A stretch of DNA of 64,000 bases, taken from Halomicroarcula saliterrae. GTDB taxonomy: Archaea > Halobacteriota > Halobacteria > Halobacteriales > Haloarculaceae. The translations under genes and the position numbers were made by a program. This document shows positions 8,931-17,517 of the stretch, piece by piece. Under the pieces are notes generated by a model. That model was not told the origin of the DNA, searched no databases, and saw nothing but the letters and a program-made list of their open reading frames with translations. Where the stretch lies: assembly GCF_031624395.1 (NCBI RefSeq), contig NZ_JAMQON010000005.1:310001-374000 (forward strand). Direction: 5' to 3'. The stretch's first letter is position 1; each line of letters starts with the position of its first letter.

Positions 8931-9794
8931 ATGGACTACACCTACACAGGCGACGCACACCGGCGGCTCTTCGAGGCGTACGCCGCCGACGAGGCGCCGT
9001 TTCCCACGGAGACACCGATGGAATTCCCCCACCGCGAGCACGGGCGCGAGGAGGTCGACATCTTGGGGCGACTGTTCTTCCCTGCCTGCTGGAACGCGAC
9101 GGAACTGGTCCGGGACGAACTCGCGGTTCTCGATTGCCTCGACGACCTCGGCGCGCTGTTCCACGCGGGCGTCCGGCCCTACGCGGACGATGACCCCGCG
9201 GATCTCGTGTCCACTGTTCTCGACCAGTTGCCCGCCGTCCGCGAGGCGCTGAAGAAGGACGTCGAGGCGGCATACAAGGGCGACCCCGCCGCCAAGACCT
9301 ACATGGAGATCATCCGGTCGTATCCCGGGTTCCTCGCGATGATGATCCAGCGCGTCGCCCACACGCTCTACGAGGAGGGCGCGGCAGAGTACGCCCGGGA
9401 GCTCACCGAATACGCGAACACCCAGACCGGCATCGACATCCATCCCGGTGCCCAAATCGGCGAGCACTTCTTCATCGACCACGGGACCGGCGTCGTCATC
9501 GGTGAGACGGCGACCGTCGGCGACTGGGTCCGCATCTACCAGGACGTCACGCTCGGTGCGCTCCACTTCGAGGAGGACGAGGGCGACGAACACGCGCTGA
9601 AAAAGGGGTACAAGCGCCACCCCGACATCGGCGACCACGTCGTCATCGGGGCCGGCACCAAAGTTTTGGGCGCAATCACCGTGGGTGACCACGTCAGCAT
9701 CGGCGCCAACTCGTGGGTCGCCGAGAACATCCCGGACCACACGCAGGTCTACGTCAGCGACCACCCGACCCAGGAGCGAAAGAAGACTGACTGA
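8931..9794 (+). CDS. cysE: Serine O-acetyltransferase
   Basis: Acetylates serine from acetyl-CoA, the first step of cysteine synthesis. The 287-residue protein has an N-terminal helical domain (about residues 1-160) and a C-terminal left-handed beta-helix of hexapeptide repeats. Diagnostic stretches are GIDIHPGAQIGEHFFIDHGT, GVVIGETATVGD and the catalytic DHGTG histidine. It resembles the EpsC-type branch. It stands alone; O-acetylserine sulfhydrylase is not in the window. Followed by palindromic element copy 3. Confidence 0.92.
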   Translation: MDYTYTGDAHRRLFEAYAADEAPFPTETPMEFPHREHGREEVDILGRLFFPACWNATELVRDELAVLDCLDDLGALFHAGVRPYADDDPADLVSTVLDQLPAVREALKKDVEAAYKGDPAAKTYMEIIRSYPGFLAMMIQRVAHTLYEEGAAEYARELTEYANTQTGIDIHPGAQIGEHFFIDHGTGVVIGETATVGDWVRIYQDVTLGALHFEEDEGDEHALKKGYKRHPDIGDHVVIGAGTKVLGAITVGDHVSIGANSWVAENIPDHTQVYVSDHPTQERKKTD

Positions 9795-9808
9795 CAGCGG
9801 GTGCGCTC

Positions 9809-9889
9809 ATACTGCTGGCTGTAACACACTGATGGAATTCGCCACCCCCGAGGTAGCGAATATCTGTGCGAACGTACAGCCGGCAGTAT
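9809..9889. repeat. Nested palindromic element, copy 3 (81 bp)
   Basis: Same design as copies 1 and 2, more diverged: outer arms ATACTGCTGGCTGTAA and GTACAGCCGGCAGTAT, inner stem at 9837-9861 with two C-A mismatches that become G-U in minus-strand RNA. It lies between the convergent cysE and a 50-codon zinc-ribbon gene, and its last base is the first base of that gene's stop codon, the same arrangement as copy 1 with ridA. Confidence 0.9.
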
Positions 9890-10041
9890 CAGTCTGCAGG
9901 GGACTGCTGGACCCAGTTGCAAGCGCGACAGATGCCGATCCCGGACTGGCGTGTCAGTTTTGCACTACACATCGGACAGCTCGTTTGCTGGGAGTCGGCC
10001 GGCGGTGCTCGGCCGTTTACCCGGCCCGGAGTTCGTTCCAT
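9889..10041 (-). CDS. Very small zinc-ribbon protein (50 aa)
   Basis: Fifty codons from ATG 10041 to TGA. The C-terminal half carries CPMC and CRAC knuckles 17 residues apart (SCPMCSAKLTRQSGIGICRAC is the region, here positions about 21-41), a classic single zinc ribbon, ending NWVQQSPAD. The N-terminus is a short basic, Pro/Gly-rich tail. A TTTTAA box about 30 bases upstream on the minus strand supports the start. No function is assigned. The stop codon is fused to palindromic element copy 3. Confidence 0.7.
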   Translation of the reverse strand: MERTPGRVNGRAPPADSQQTSCPMCSAKLTRQSGIGICRACNWVQQSPAD

Positions 10042-10187
10042 TGTACTGACGTGTAGACCGCTGGCCCCATTAAAAGCTCGCGCGGAGTTGTACGCGATAT
10101 TAAAACAATCAGCGTAGCGGGCCGTCCCCCGACAGCCGGACCGGACGACACACCCGGGTTAAATCCGCTCAGCTCTCCCCACGTGCG

Positions 10188-10196
10188 TTTATATAT
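10188..10196 (+). promoter_or_regulatory. Strong orphan TATA box
   Basis: TTTATATAT is one of the clearest TATA boxes in the window, but no convincing gene follows on the plus strand before the antisense 3' end of the GAPDH gene (10339). Read on the minus strand it is also TATA-like and could serve the zinc-ribbon gene at a distance. Two short hairpins, GTGTG-CCAC-CACAC and GTGTG-AAAAAG-CACAC (about 10267-10310), follow; the second could end the GAPDH transcript on the minus strand. A small RNA is possible. Bases 10042-10338 hold nothing else. Confidence 0.35.
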
Positions 10197-10338
10197 CTCT
10201 CCCGTCACGTTCCACCTAGACCCGCGTCCCAGTGAGCGTCGTAGTCCATACCGGTCCCGTCTGCCATGGTGTGCCACCACACGTTCTCTGTGTGAAAAAG
10301 CACACGACGACACGGAGCCGCCTGTTCCGGCCGGTCGC

Positions 10339-11352
10339 TTACATCCCGACGCCGAGTGCGTCATCCGTCCGGGCTCGGCTCTCCCGGGCGTCCGCGGTAC
10401 CCGCGAGCGCGCGGACGGCGTCGACGTTCTCCGGGACGACGTCGGCCTGCTGGTGGATCGCCTGGAAGAACGTCAGGCGGCCGTCGCTGACGTCGACGGC
10501 GTCCGCCCAGATGCAGTTCTCCCAGACGTCGCCGCGAGGCCGACCGGTGTCCTGTGCGTACTCCTGTATTTCGGCACAGCTGTCACACCCCGACGCGGTC
10601 GTGATGAGTTCGAGGCGGGGTTCGGCGTCGAACCGGTCCCTGACCTCGCTGGCAGTCGGGTCGGAGTCGAGCGAGACCGTGATGCTGTGGAGGTGCATCA
10701 GTGTCGCCGGGACCGTGACACCCGTCGTGGTCACGTCGATATCCGGCAGGACGGTCCGCAGGTCGGGGGCGTGGTGGGACGGGACCTCGACGGGGTCCGG
10801 GACGATGTCGTTAATCGGGCCCCGGTCCGTCTGGGTCGGGTCGCCGCCGCGACGGATGAGCGTCGCGTCGACGGATTCCACGCCGTAGGCCTCGTCCAGC
10901 GGCGTCACCGCGCGGGCGAGGCCGGTCGTGTTACACGAGACGACACGCGTCGCCGAAGCTTCGAGCGAGCGCTGATAGTTCGCCCGAGCGCAGAAACTCT
11001 GTGGGGCCACGGATGCGTCCTCTCCGCCTTGATAGACGACGTCGACGTCGTGGTCGGCGTAAAGGTCGCGGTAGGTTTCTCCGACGCCGGACGGTGTCGT
11101 GTCGACGACGATGTCGCCGCCAGCGAGCATGTCCCCGACGGTTCCCGCGACGGGGATGTCCCGCTCCCCGAACTCCTCGACCCGGTCCGGGTCGGCGGCG
11201 TACAGGTCGTACCCGCTCGCGACCGCGGAGCGGGCTTCGTGGTTCGGCGACCGCTTGCTGACGCCGACGACCGACATGTCGGGCTGGGCCGAGACGGCGT
11301 CGGCCACTCGCTTCCCGATGGTGCCGAAGCCGTTGATGCTGACGCCGGTCAT
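10339..11352 (-). CDS. gap: Type II (archaeal) glyceraldehyde-3-phosphate dehydrogenase
   Basis: Interconverts glyceraldehyde 3-phosphate and 1,3-bisphosphoglycerate in glycolysis/gluconeogenesis. The 337-residue product starts MTGVSINGFGTIGKRVADAV (Rossmann GxGxxG), has the catalytic cysteine in SCNTTGL and the archaeal type II layout, with a C-terminal LELITTASGCDSCAEIQE region. Type II enzymes usually prefer NADP and act in gluconeogenesis in haloarchaea that also hold a type I enzyme. PEP synthase, divergent and next door, is likewise gluconeogenic. The 286-base gap to ppsA contains the two divergent promoters and nothing else seen. Confidence 0.92.
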   Translation of the reverse strand: MTGVSINGFGTIGKRVADAVSAQPDMSVVGVSKRSPNHEARSAVASGYDLYAADPDRVEEFGERDIPVAGTVGDMLAGGDIVVDTTPSGVGETYRDLYADHDVDVVYQGGEDASVAPQSFCARANYQRSLEASATRVVSCNTTGLARAVTPLDEAYGVESVDATLIRRGGDPTQTDRGPINDIVPDPVEVPSHHAPDLRTVLPDIDVTTTGVTVPATLMHLHSITVSLDSDPTASEVRDRFDAEPRLELITTASGCDSCAEIQEYAQDTGRPRGDVWENCIWADAVDVSDGRLTFFQAIHQQADVVPENVDAVRALAGTADARESRARTDDALGVGM

Positions 11353-11603
11353 CTGTATCGCTCACCACTGGTAGGCTGTCGGTTCGGTCGGTCGGTGCGG
11401 TGCCCGACGACGGCAGATATCGTCGACGGCAACTCGACCCGTCGCGGGGTCTCGACCGAGAGCCGAGCGGCTGGGTGTCGCTGTGACATCGTGAACCGAT
11501 ACCGCGGTCGCAGTGATAAACGACGGGTCCGCCCCTCGACCTATCAGTTCGCGTACTGTTTGAAAATGCGCGATAGAGAGCTTCTATCGCTCAAACTCAG
11601 GCC

Positions 11604-11610
11604 AAATATT
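11604..11610 (+). promoter_or_regulatory. TATA box of ppsA
   Basis: AAATATT centred about 32 bases before ATG 11639, giving a short 5' leader. Confidence 0.45.
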
Positions 11611-11638
11611 CATTATCGGGTTCGTCGAACCGACGACT

Positions 11639-13909
11639 ATGAGTGTCGCATGGCTCAGTGCGGTGAGCGCCACGGACGTCGAAACCGTCGGTGGCAAAGC
11701 CGCCTCACTGGGTGAACTCTCGTCGCACGGGCTCCCTATCCCGTCCGGATTCACCGTCACGGCGGACACGTATCGACGGTTCATCGAGGGCGCGGGTATC
11801 GCCGAAGAACTGTTCGAGGCCGTGGACGTCGACCCGGAGGACTCGCGGGCGCTTGCCACCGCCGAACAGCGGGCGTCCGAACTCATCATGGACGCCGAGT
11901 GGCCCGCGGAGACGCGCGAATCCATCCGCGACGCGTTCGACGACCTGGGAGCGGACCCGACAGTGGCGGTCCGGTCCTCGGCGACTGCCGAAGACCTGCC
12001 GGACGCCTCCTTCGCCGGTCAGCAGGAGACGTTCCTCAACGTCACGCGAGAGGGCCTCCTCGACCGAATCAAACGCTGCTGGGCGTCGCTGTTCACCCAG
12101 CGGGCCATCTACTACCGCGACGAGCAGGGCTTCGGCCACGCGGACGTCGACATCGCCGTCGTGGTCCAGCGGATGGTCGACGCCGAGAAGTCCGGAGTGC
12201 TGTTCACGAGTCACCCCTCGACCGGTGCGGCCGAGATGACCGTCGAGGCCGCGTGGGGCCTCGGTGAGGCCGTCGTCTCCGGGAGCGTCTCGCCGGACCA
12301 CTACACGTACGACCGGACCGCCGACGCCGTCGACGACGTCACCGTCTCGACGAAAAAGACGATGTGTGTCCGGGACGAGGAGACCGGTGAAACCGTCGAA
12401 CGCCCGGTCCCGGAGGCAAAGCGCGACGAGCGGGTCCTCTCCGACGACGAGCTGGCGGACCTCCGGACCCTGGGCGAACTCGTCGAGGACCACTACGGCC
12501 AGCCACAGGACGTCGAATGGGCTATCGACGACGGGGACATCTACCTCCTCCAGTCCCGGCCGATAACGACTATCGACGAGGGCGACGACGGGGACGAACG
12601 GGGCTCCGATGACGGGAGCGACGGGACGCTCGTCGACGGGCTGGGCGCGAGCCCCGGCACGGCGACCGGGACCGTGCGGGTCGTCGGCTCGCTGGACCAG
12701 CTCGACAAGGTCACGGACGGGGACATCATCGTCGCCGAGATGACGACCCCCGACATGGTGCCGGCGATGAAGCGCGCCGGCGCGCTGGTGACCGACGAGG
12801 GCGGGATGACCAGCCACGCGGCGATAGTCTCCCGCGAGCTCGGCGTACCGGCCGTCATCGGCTGCGAGACCGCGATGGGGACGCTGACCGACGACCAGCG
12901 CGTCACTGTCGACGGCGACCGGGGCGTCGTCGCCGACGGGACCCACACGCCGGACGCCGAAACCGGCGACGGGGGTAGTTCGGACACGGGGCCGACGGCC
13001 GAGCGGACCGCGCCAGAGCAGATGACGGCGACGGACGTGAAAGTCAACGTCTCCATCCCCGAGGCAGCCCAGCGGGCCGCGGCGACCGGCGCCGACGGGG
13101 TCGGACTGCTCCGGATGGAGCACGTTGTGCTGTCGACCGGGGAGACGCCTGCACACTACGTCGCTACACACGGTGAAGAAGCGTTCGTCGACACGCTCGC
13201 CGACGCGATTCGGGGCGTGGCCGACGAGTTCTACCCCCGCCCGGTCCGCGTGCGAACGCTCGATGCGCCCACGGACGAGTTCCGCCGGTTAGCGGGCGGC
13301 GAGGACGAACCGGCCGAACACAACCCGATGCTGGGGTACCGCGGGATTCGGCGGTCGCTCGACGACACCGACGCGTTCGAGCTGCAGCTTCGCGCCGTGA
13401 AGAAACTCTACGAGATGGGGTACGACAACCTCGAACCGATGTTCCCGCTCGTGACCGACGCCGAGGACGTCCTGGGGGCGAAAGCCGAGATGGAGCGGGT
13501 CGGTATCGACCCCGACAAGCGGCCGTGGGGCGTGATGATAGAGACCCCCGCGAGCGCGCTCAGCGCCGCGGCCATCTGTCAGACCGGACTCGACTTCGTC
13601 TCCTTCGGGACGAACGACCTCACGCAGTACACGCTGGCCGTCGACCGCAATAACGAGGCCGTGGCCGGGCGGTACGACGAGCTCCACCCGTCGGTGCTGG
13701 AACTGATGGAGGACACCATCGAGACCGCCGACGACCACGACGTGGCGACGAGCATCTGCGGGCAGGCGGCCTCGAAACCGGCGATGATACGCCGGCTCGT
13801 GGAGACGGGCATCTCGTCGATAAGCGTGAACGTCGACGCCGTCCGCGACGCCCAGCGCGAGGCCAAGCGCGTCGAGCAGCGGCTCGTCCTCGAATCGGTC
13901 CGGGAGTAG
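11639..13909 (+). CDS. ppsA: Phosphoenolpyruvate synthase
   Basis: Makes PEP from pyruvate and ATP. The 756-residue enzyme has an N-terminal ATP-grasp domain (GGKAASLGEL, VRSSATAEDLPDASFAGQQE), a central swivelling domain with the phosphorylated histidine (GGMTSHAAIVSRELGVPA, His393) and a C-terminal PEP/pyruvate TIM barrel (GIRRSLDD, FGTNDLTQYTLAVDRN, and the SICGQA catalytic Cys). Length and motif order match full-length enzymes. An acidic linker of about 20 residues follows the ATP-binding domain. It is monocistronic and followed by a hairpin cluster with a terminator-like end. Confidence 0.96.
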   Translation: MSVAWLSAVSATDVETVGGKAASLGELSSHGLPIPSGFTVTADTYRRFIEGAGIAEELFEAVDVDPEDSRALATAEQRASELIMDAEWPAETRESIRDAFDDLGADPTVAVRSSATAEDLPDASFAGQQETFLNVTREGLLDRIKRCWASLFTQRAIYYRDEQGFGHADVDIAVVVQRMVDAEKSGVLFTSHPSTGAAEMTVEAAWGLGEAVVSGSVSPDHYTYDRTADAVDDVTVSTKKTMCVRDEETGETVERPVPEAKRDERVLSDDELADLRTLGELVEDHYGQPQDVEWAIDDGDIYLLQSRPITTIDEGDDGDERGSDDGSDGTLVDGLGASPGTATGTVRVVGSLDQLDKVTDGDIIVAEMTTPDMVPAMKRAGALVTDEGGMTSHAAIVSRELGVPAVIGCETAMGTLTDDQRVTVDGDRGVVADGTHTPDAETGDGGSSDTGPTAERTAPEQMTATDVKVNVSIPEAAQRAAATGADGVGLLRMEHVVLSTGETPAHYVATHGEEAFVDTLADAIRGVADEFYPRPVRVRTLDAPTDEFRRLAGGEDEPAEHNPMLGYRGIRRSLDDTDAFELQLRAVKKLYEMGYDNLEPMFPLVTDAEDVLGAKAEMERVGIDPDKRPWGVMIETPASALSAAAICQTGLDFVSFGTNDLTQYTLAVDRNNEAVAGRYDELHPSVLELMEDTIETADDHDVATSICGQAASKPAMIRRLVETGISSISVNVDAVRDAQREAKRVEQRLVLESVRE

Positions 13910-13945
13910 CCGGTCGTGTTTACTTCGGCCGCTGGGAGTACAGAC

Positions 13946-14320
13946 AGCCAGAAAGCCCCCGTTCTCTCAGCTCCCGCGGCTCGCTGCGCTCCTCGCTCGT
14001 TTCACTCGCTGTGGTGCTTACATCGCCGGGGTTCGCTGAGAGAACGGCCCCTTTCAGCCCCACCCATGCCGGCTGGTCAACCGGCTACGGGTGGGCTGAA
14101 AGGGGCGGCTGGCTGAACGACGGCGGACGACGTAAGCACCGCAACGAACGTAGTGAGTGAGGAGCACAGCGAGGTCGTTCGAGAGAGCGAAGCTCTCTCG
14201 TGATGACGAAAGACGGCTCCACCGTCTTTCGAACCACCCCCGAGTTCAGCCAGGGCGAGAGCGTAGCTCTCGCGGGCAATCGGAAGCTCCGCTTCCGATG
14301 ACAGCCGGGGCTTTCTGGCT
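13946..14320. repeat. Composite inverted-repeat element (about 375 bp)
   Basis: Bounded by AGCCAGAAAGCCCC (13946-13959) and GGGGCTTTCTGGCT (14307-14320). Inside are further perfect or near-perfect dyads: GTTCTCTCAG/CTGAGAGAAC (13961-14045), GCCCCTTTCAGCCC/GGGCTGAAAGGGGC (14047-14106), a 9-bp stem with loop GAA (14180-14200), a 10-bp stem (14207-14231), an 8-bp stem with loop GTA (14255-14273) and a 9-bp stem with loop TCC (14279-14299). No gene is seen in 13910-14404. It fills the space after ppsA. Confidence 0.85.
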
Positions 14321-14336
14321 CTGCAGAGCCTTTTTT
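14317..14336 (+). terminator. Hairpin plus T-run after the composite repeat
   Basis: Perfect 14-base palindrome GGCTCTGCAGAGCC followed directly by TTTTTT. The form resembles an intrinsic terminator; archaeal RNA polymerase also stops at T-runs. It would end transcripts reading through from ppsA. Confidence 0.55.
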
Positions 14337-14404
14337 GCTAAACTAAACACTGCCGAGTAGCCGGGGCGAAGTTTCAACACGACGGCCGTCGTCATTCACT
14401 CGGT

Positions 14405-14779
14405 ATGGTAACAAACGAACGGGCTGTGGTCGCCGATATCATGACGACGCCGCTCGAAACGGTCGAGCCGGACGTCGCCCTCGTGGACGCCGCGGGGACG
14501 ATGCGCGAGAAGGAGATCGGAGCCCTGCTCGTCACGACGGCCCCGCCGTCCATCGTGACGAGCACTGACGTGCTCAACGCCGTCGCAGAGGGGAAAGACA
14601 CGGCCGAACTGGACGTCGCCGACGTGATGACCGAGTCGGTCGAGACGGTGCCGCCCGAGCTCAGTTTGAACGAGACGGCGGCGATGATGGAGAACTTCCG
14701 CATCGACCACCTCCCGGTCGTCGAGGACGACTACATCGGGATGGTTTCATCGTCGGACATCACGGCACACCTGTCGTAG
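14405..14779 (+). CDS. Two-CBS-domain protein
   Basis: A 124-residue protein made of just a CBS pair (about residues 10-65 and 70-124), each ending in the typical I-V/P-V-V-D motif: GALLVTTAPPSIVTSTDVLN and LPVVEDDYIGMVSSSDIT. Stand-alone CBS pairs bind adenine nucleotides or similar ligands and regulate partner proteins; the partner is unknown here. Codon use is normal for the window. It follows the hairpin cluster and precedes the formate dehydrogenase operon by 250 bases. Confidence 0.88.
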   Translation: MVTNERAVVADIMTTPLETVEPDVALVDAAGTMREKEIGALLVTTAPPSIVTSTDVLNAVAEGKDTAELDVADVMTESVETVPPELSLNETAAMMENFRIDHLPVVEDDYIGMVSSSDITAHLS

Positions 14780-14989
14780 CGTCGCGCGGCCCGGCGGAAC
14801 ACGACTGGTTCGTGACCTGATACGCTGTGGCTTTGGCCACGGGTCGCGATGATTCGCCGGAGCCAGTCGGTACGTATCGGGCGGCACCCGCTCGCGCGGC
14901 CGCTACACCCGAGAAACTGACGACGGAGCGGTGGCCCGGCCGGGGAGCGTAGCCTGGTCAGCGGCCGTATCAACGCCGGTGACCTGATG

Positions 14990-14997
14990 TTTTAATA
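14990..14997 (+). promoter_or_regulatory. TATA box of the formate dehydrogenase operon
   Basis: TTTTAATA about 40 bases before ATG 15033; it would give a leader of roughly a dozen bases for the five-gene operon. Confidence 0.45.
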
Positions 14998-15032
14998 CAC
15001 TGTCAGTTCGTCAGTTATACATACGGTAGCAA

Positions 15033-16523
15033 ATGACATCCACAATCTCAGCGGCGGGAACGACGATACGGATCGCCGATACGGGGCCGACTCCGGACCT
15101 ACTGGCTGTCGCGGGTGACGCTGACGCGCGCGTCGTGGAGGTCGGCCCGACGGGCGTCCCGGCGCTCGAACCGCTCGTCACCGTGACCGCGGGCGGCGAG
15201 ACGGCGTTCCACGCCGACTGTTCGACACAGGAGTTAGAGACGATCGTCGAGAGCGCGGCCGACGGGTCGGCCGTTCGAGCCGGGGACCCCGACGCCCTCG
15301 CCGACCACGAGCCGGAGCGGGCGGGGATGCCGCCGGTGGACCTGCCGGGCCTCGACGTCGGCAGCCGTCACGTCCTGCGCGGCGCCGGGTGGCGCAACCC
15401 CACTGACCCCGCCGACCACGATGCCGCGGGCGGGTTCGATATGTCCGACGCGACCGCGGTGCGTGACACCGCGGCCATCATCACGGGTCGGGGCTGGGGC
15501 GACCTCTGCCAGGACGAACCGCTCGCGGCGACCTGGGAGACGGCACAGGACGCCGACGGCGACCCGCTCGTCGTCGTCAACGCACACGGGAACCCGACGG
15601 ACGCGCTCCTGCTGGCTACCGCGCCGTTCGAGGTTCTCGACGGTGCGACCGCCGCTGCGCGGGCCGTCGGTGCCGACAGCGTCATCGTTTACGCCTCGTC
15701 GGCGGACGACCGAGCCGCCGAGACGATGCGAGCGGCTGCCGGGAACCACCCGGACACAGCGGTCGCGGTCGACATCGTCACCGGGCCGGCGGCCCACCGG
15801 GCCGGCGAGCCGACGATGGCGCTGGAGGCCATCGAGGGGAACCACCGGCTGGAGGCCCGCGTCCGCCCACCGGGCCCGGAGTCGGTCGGGCTACACGGCC
15901 AGCCCACGCTCGTGCACACGGCCCGAACACTCGCCCAGCTCGCGGTCGCGCTCCGCGACGGCGACGAGACCGACACCCGGCTGGTGACCGTCGAGGGGGA
16001 CGTGGCCGCGCCCGCCACGGTCGAGCTGCCGGAGTCCGCCACGCTGTCGAGCGCCGTCGACGCTGTCACCGTCGACGGTGCGTTCAAAGCCGCCTGCGTC
16101 GGCGGCCGCTTTGGCGGCCTCACGGCGAACCTGGACATCGGCGTCGACCCGTCGTCACTGACGGCGGCCGACCTCGGTACCGAGGGGACGGTCCAGGTAC
16201 TCGCCGAGGAGCGCTGTGTCCTGGAGTTCGTCGGCAAACGAACCCAGTTCGCCGCCGACGAGAACTGCGGCCGCTGTGTCCCCTGTCGAGAAGGGACGAC
16301 ACAGCTGGCCGGCCTCCTCCGGGATATTTACGACGGCACGTACGCGCCGAGCGACATCGAAGAACTGGTCCGGGTGATGGACGGGTCGAGCATCTGCGCG
16401 TTCGGCGTCGAAGCCGGTCGCCCGGCCCGGACGGCCATCGCGGAGTTCGAATCGGAGCTACGGGCCCACGCCGACGGGCACTGCCCAGCGAACAGCTGCC
16501 CCGCGCCAGCAGAGGTGACATGA
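15033..16523 (+). CDS. NuoF/HoxF-like flavoprotein subunit of formate dehydrogenase
   Basis: A 496-residue member of the 51-kDa complex I family, which binds FMN, NAD(H) and one [4Fe-4S] cluster. The C-terminal cluster motif ENCGRCVPCREGT plus the later SSICAFG cysteine is intact, and a glycine-rich GGRFGGL loop precedes it. The N-terminal 120 residues are poorly conserved, and the usual NAD/FMN-binding glycine pattern is hard to see, so cofactor use is uncertain. First gene of a tight operon: the next start is one base after its stop. In soluble formate dehydrogenases this subunit passes electrons to NAD or ferredoxin. Confidence 0.82.
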   Translation: MTSTISAAGTTIRIADTGPTPDLLAVAGDADARVVEVGPTGVPALEPLVTVTAGGETAFHADCSTQELETIVESAADGSAVRAGDPDALADHEPERAGMPPVDLPGLDVGSRHVLRGAGWRNPTDPADHDAAGGFDMSDATAVRDTAAIITGRGWGDLCQDEPLAATWETAQDADGDPLVVVNAHGNPTDALLLATAPFEVLDGATAAARAVGADSVIVYASSADDRAAETMRAAAGNHPDTAVAVDIVTGPAAHRAGEPTMALEAIEGNHRLEARVRPPGPESVGLHGQPTLVHTARTLAQLAVALRDGDETDTRLVTVEGDVAAPATVELPESATLSSAVDAVTVDGAFKAACVGGRFGGLTANLDIGVDPSSLTAADLGTEGTVQVLAEERCVLEFVGKRTQFAADENCGRCVPCREGTTQLAGLLRDIYDGTYAPSDIEELVRVMDGSSICAFGVEAGRPARTAIAEFESELRAHADGHCPANSCPAPAEVT

Positions 16524-16524
16524 T

Positions 16525-17517
16525 ATGAGTTCAGACCACACACACGATGAGGCACCGCCGTTGACCGAGGAGATCGCACCGGGCACTGCAGCCGACCCCG
16601 CGGTCGGCGGCCCCGACCGGGCGACCGTGACCGTCGACGGGACGAGCGTCACGGTCGAGCCGGGGGCGACCCTGCTCGACGCCGTCGAGGCCGTCGAGAC
16701 CGACGATTACGTCCCGGCGCTGTGTAGTTACGACAGACAGGAGATCGGCCCGCGCAGCGAGTGTCGCACCTGTATGGTCGAGACCGACGCCGACGGCATC
16801 GTCCCGGCCTGCAGCCACCCGGCCGAAGACGGGGCGACCGTCAGTACGGACGCCGAGGCGGCCGCCGAGGCCCGCGACGTGAACCTCGACCTGGTGCTCT
16901 CGAACCACAACCTCAGGTGTACGACCTGCGGGAAGAACGGCCGCTGCGAACTGCAGGACGCCGCCATCGAACAGGAAGTCGAGGAGCCCCGCTACGGCGT
17001 CCTCGACGACCGCGACGAGTACGAACCCATCGACGACACCTCGTCGTTCATCCAGATCGACCGCAACAAGTGCATTCTCTGTAACCGCTGTGTCGAGGCC
17101 TGCAACGACGTGCAGGTCGAGGGCGTCCTCCGGATGGAGGGGTCGGGACAGGACACCCGTATCGGGTTCCAGAGCGACGCCGAGACGATGGAGGACTCGA
17201 CGTGTGTCTCCTGTGGGCACTGCGCGACAGTCTGTCCGACCGGCTCGCTCGTCGAGAATGGCATCGAGGACGCGACGACCATCCCGCTTCCGGGCTTTAC
17301 CCAGAAGAACAGCATCGGCAAAGCAATCGAGAGCAGCGGGAAGTCGAAGGGGCCGATGACGCCGAAGAAACGCGCCACGGAGCACGAGAGCGACCCAGCC
17401 ACGAACGGGTCGGCACCGAACACGCCGACCATCGCCGACCGCGCGAGCGACGACGAGTCGAACGCGGAGGACGCAACAGACGACTGGGCGGGGTTCGACG
17501 GAGGTGAGTGGCCGTGA
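16525..17517 (+). CDS. NuoG-like iron-sulfur subunit of formate dehydrogenase
   Basis: A 330-residue electron-wiring protein. In order: a 2Fe-2S ferredoxin fold (about residues 30-110, cysteines in CSYDRQEIGPRSECRTCM and ACSHP), a NuoG-type His-Cys cluster (HNLRCTTCGKNGRC), then two [4Fe-4S] motifs (CILCNRCVEAC and CVSCGHCATVCPTG). In many bacteria this region is the N-terminus of the formate dehydrogenase alpha subunit; here it is a separate gene. The last 80 residues are an acidic, low-complexity tail. Its stop overlaps the GTG of the catalytic gene. Confidence 0.88.
   Translation: MSSDHTHDEAPPLTEEIAPGTAADPAVGGPDRATVTVDGTSVTVEPGATLLDAVEAVETDDYVPALCSYDRQEIGPRSECRTCMVETDADGIVPACSHPAEDGATVSTDAEAAAEARDVNLDLVLSNHNLRCTTCGKNGRCELQDAAIEQEVEEPRYGVLDDRDEYEPIDDTSSFIQIDRNKCILCNRCVEACNDVQVEGVLRMEGSGQDTRIGFQSDAETMEDSTCVSCGHCATVCPTGSLVENGIEDATTIPLPGFTQKNSIGKAIESSGKSKGPMTPKKRATEHESDPATNGSAPNTPTIADRASDDESNAEDATDDWAGFDGGEWP

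Noticed and set aside
10232..10888. Plus-strand frame after the strong TATA box
   Set aside because: It runs antisense into the GAPDH gene and has no domain or codon bias of its own; only a non-coding transcript is considered possible.
14940..14985. tRNA D-arm-like sequence (GTAGCCTGGTCAGC)
   Set aside because: No T arm or matching acceptor stem within 90 bases in either direction; it lies in the promoter region of the formate dehydrogenase operon.
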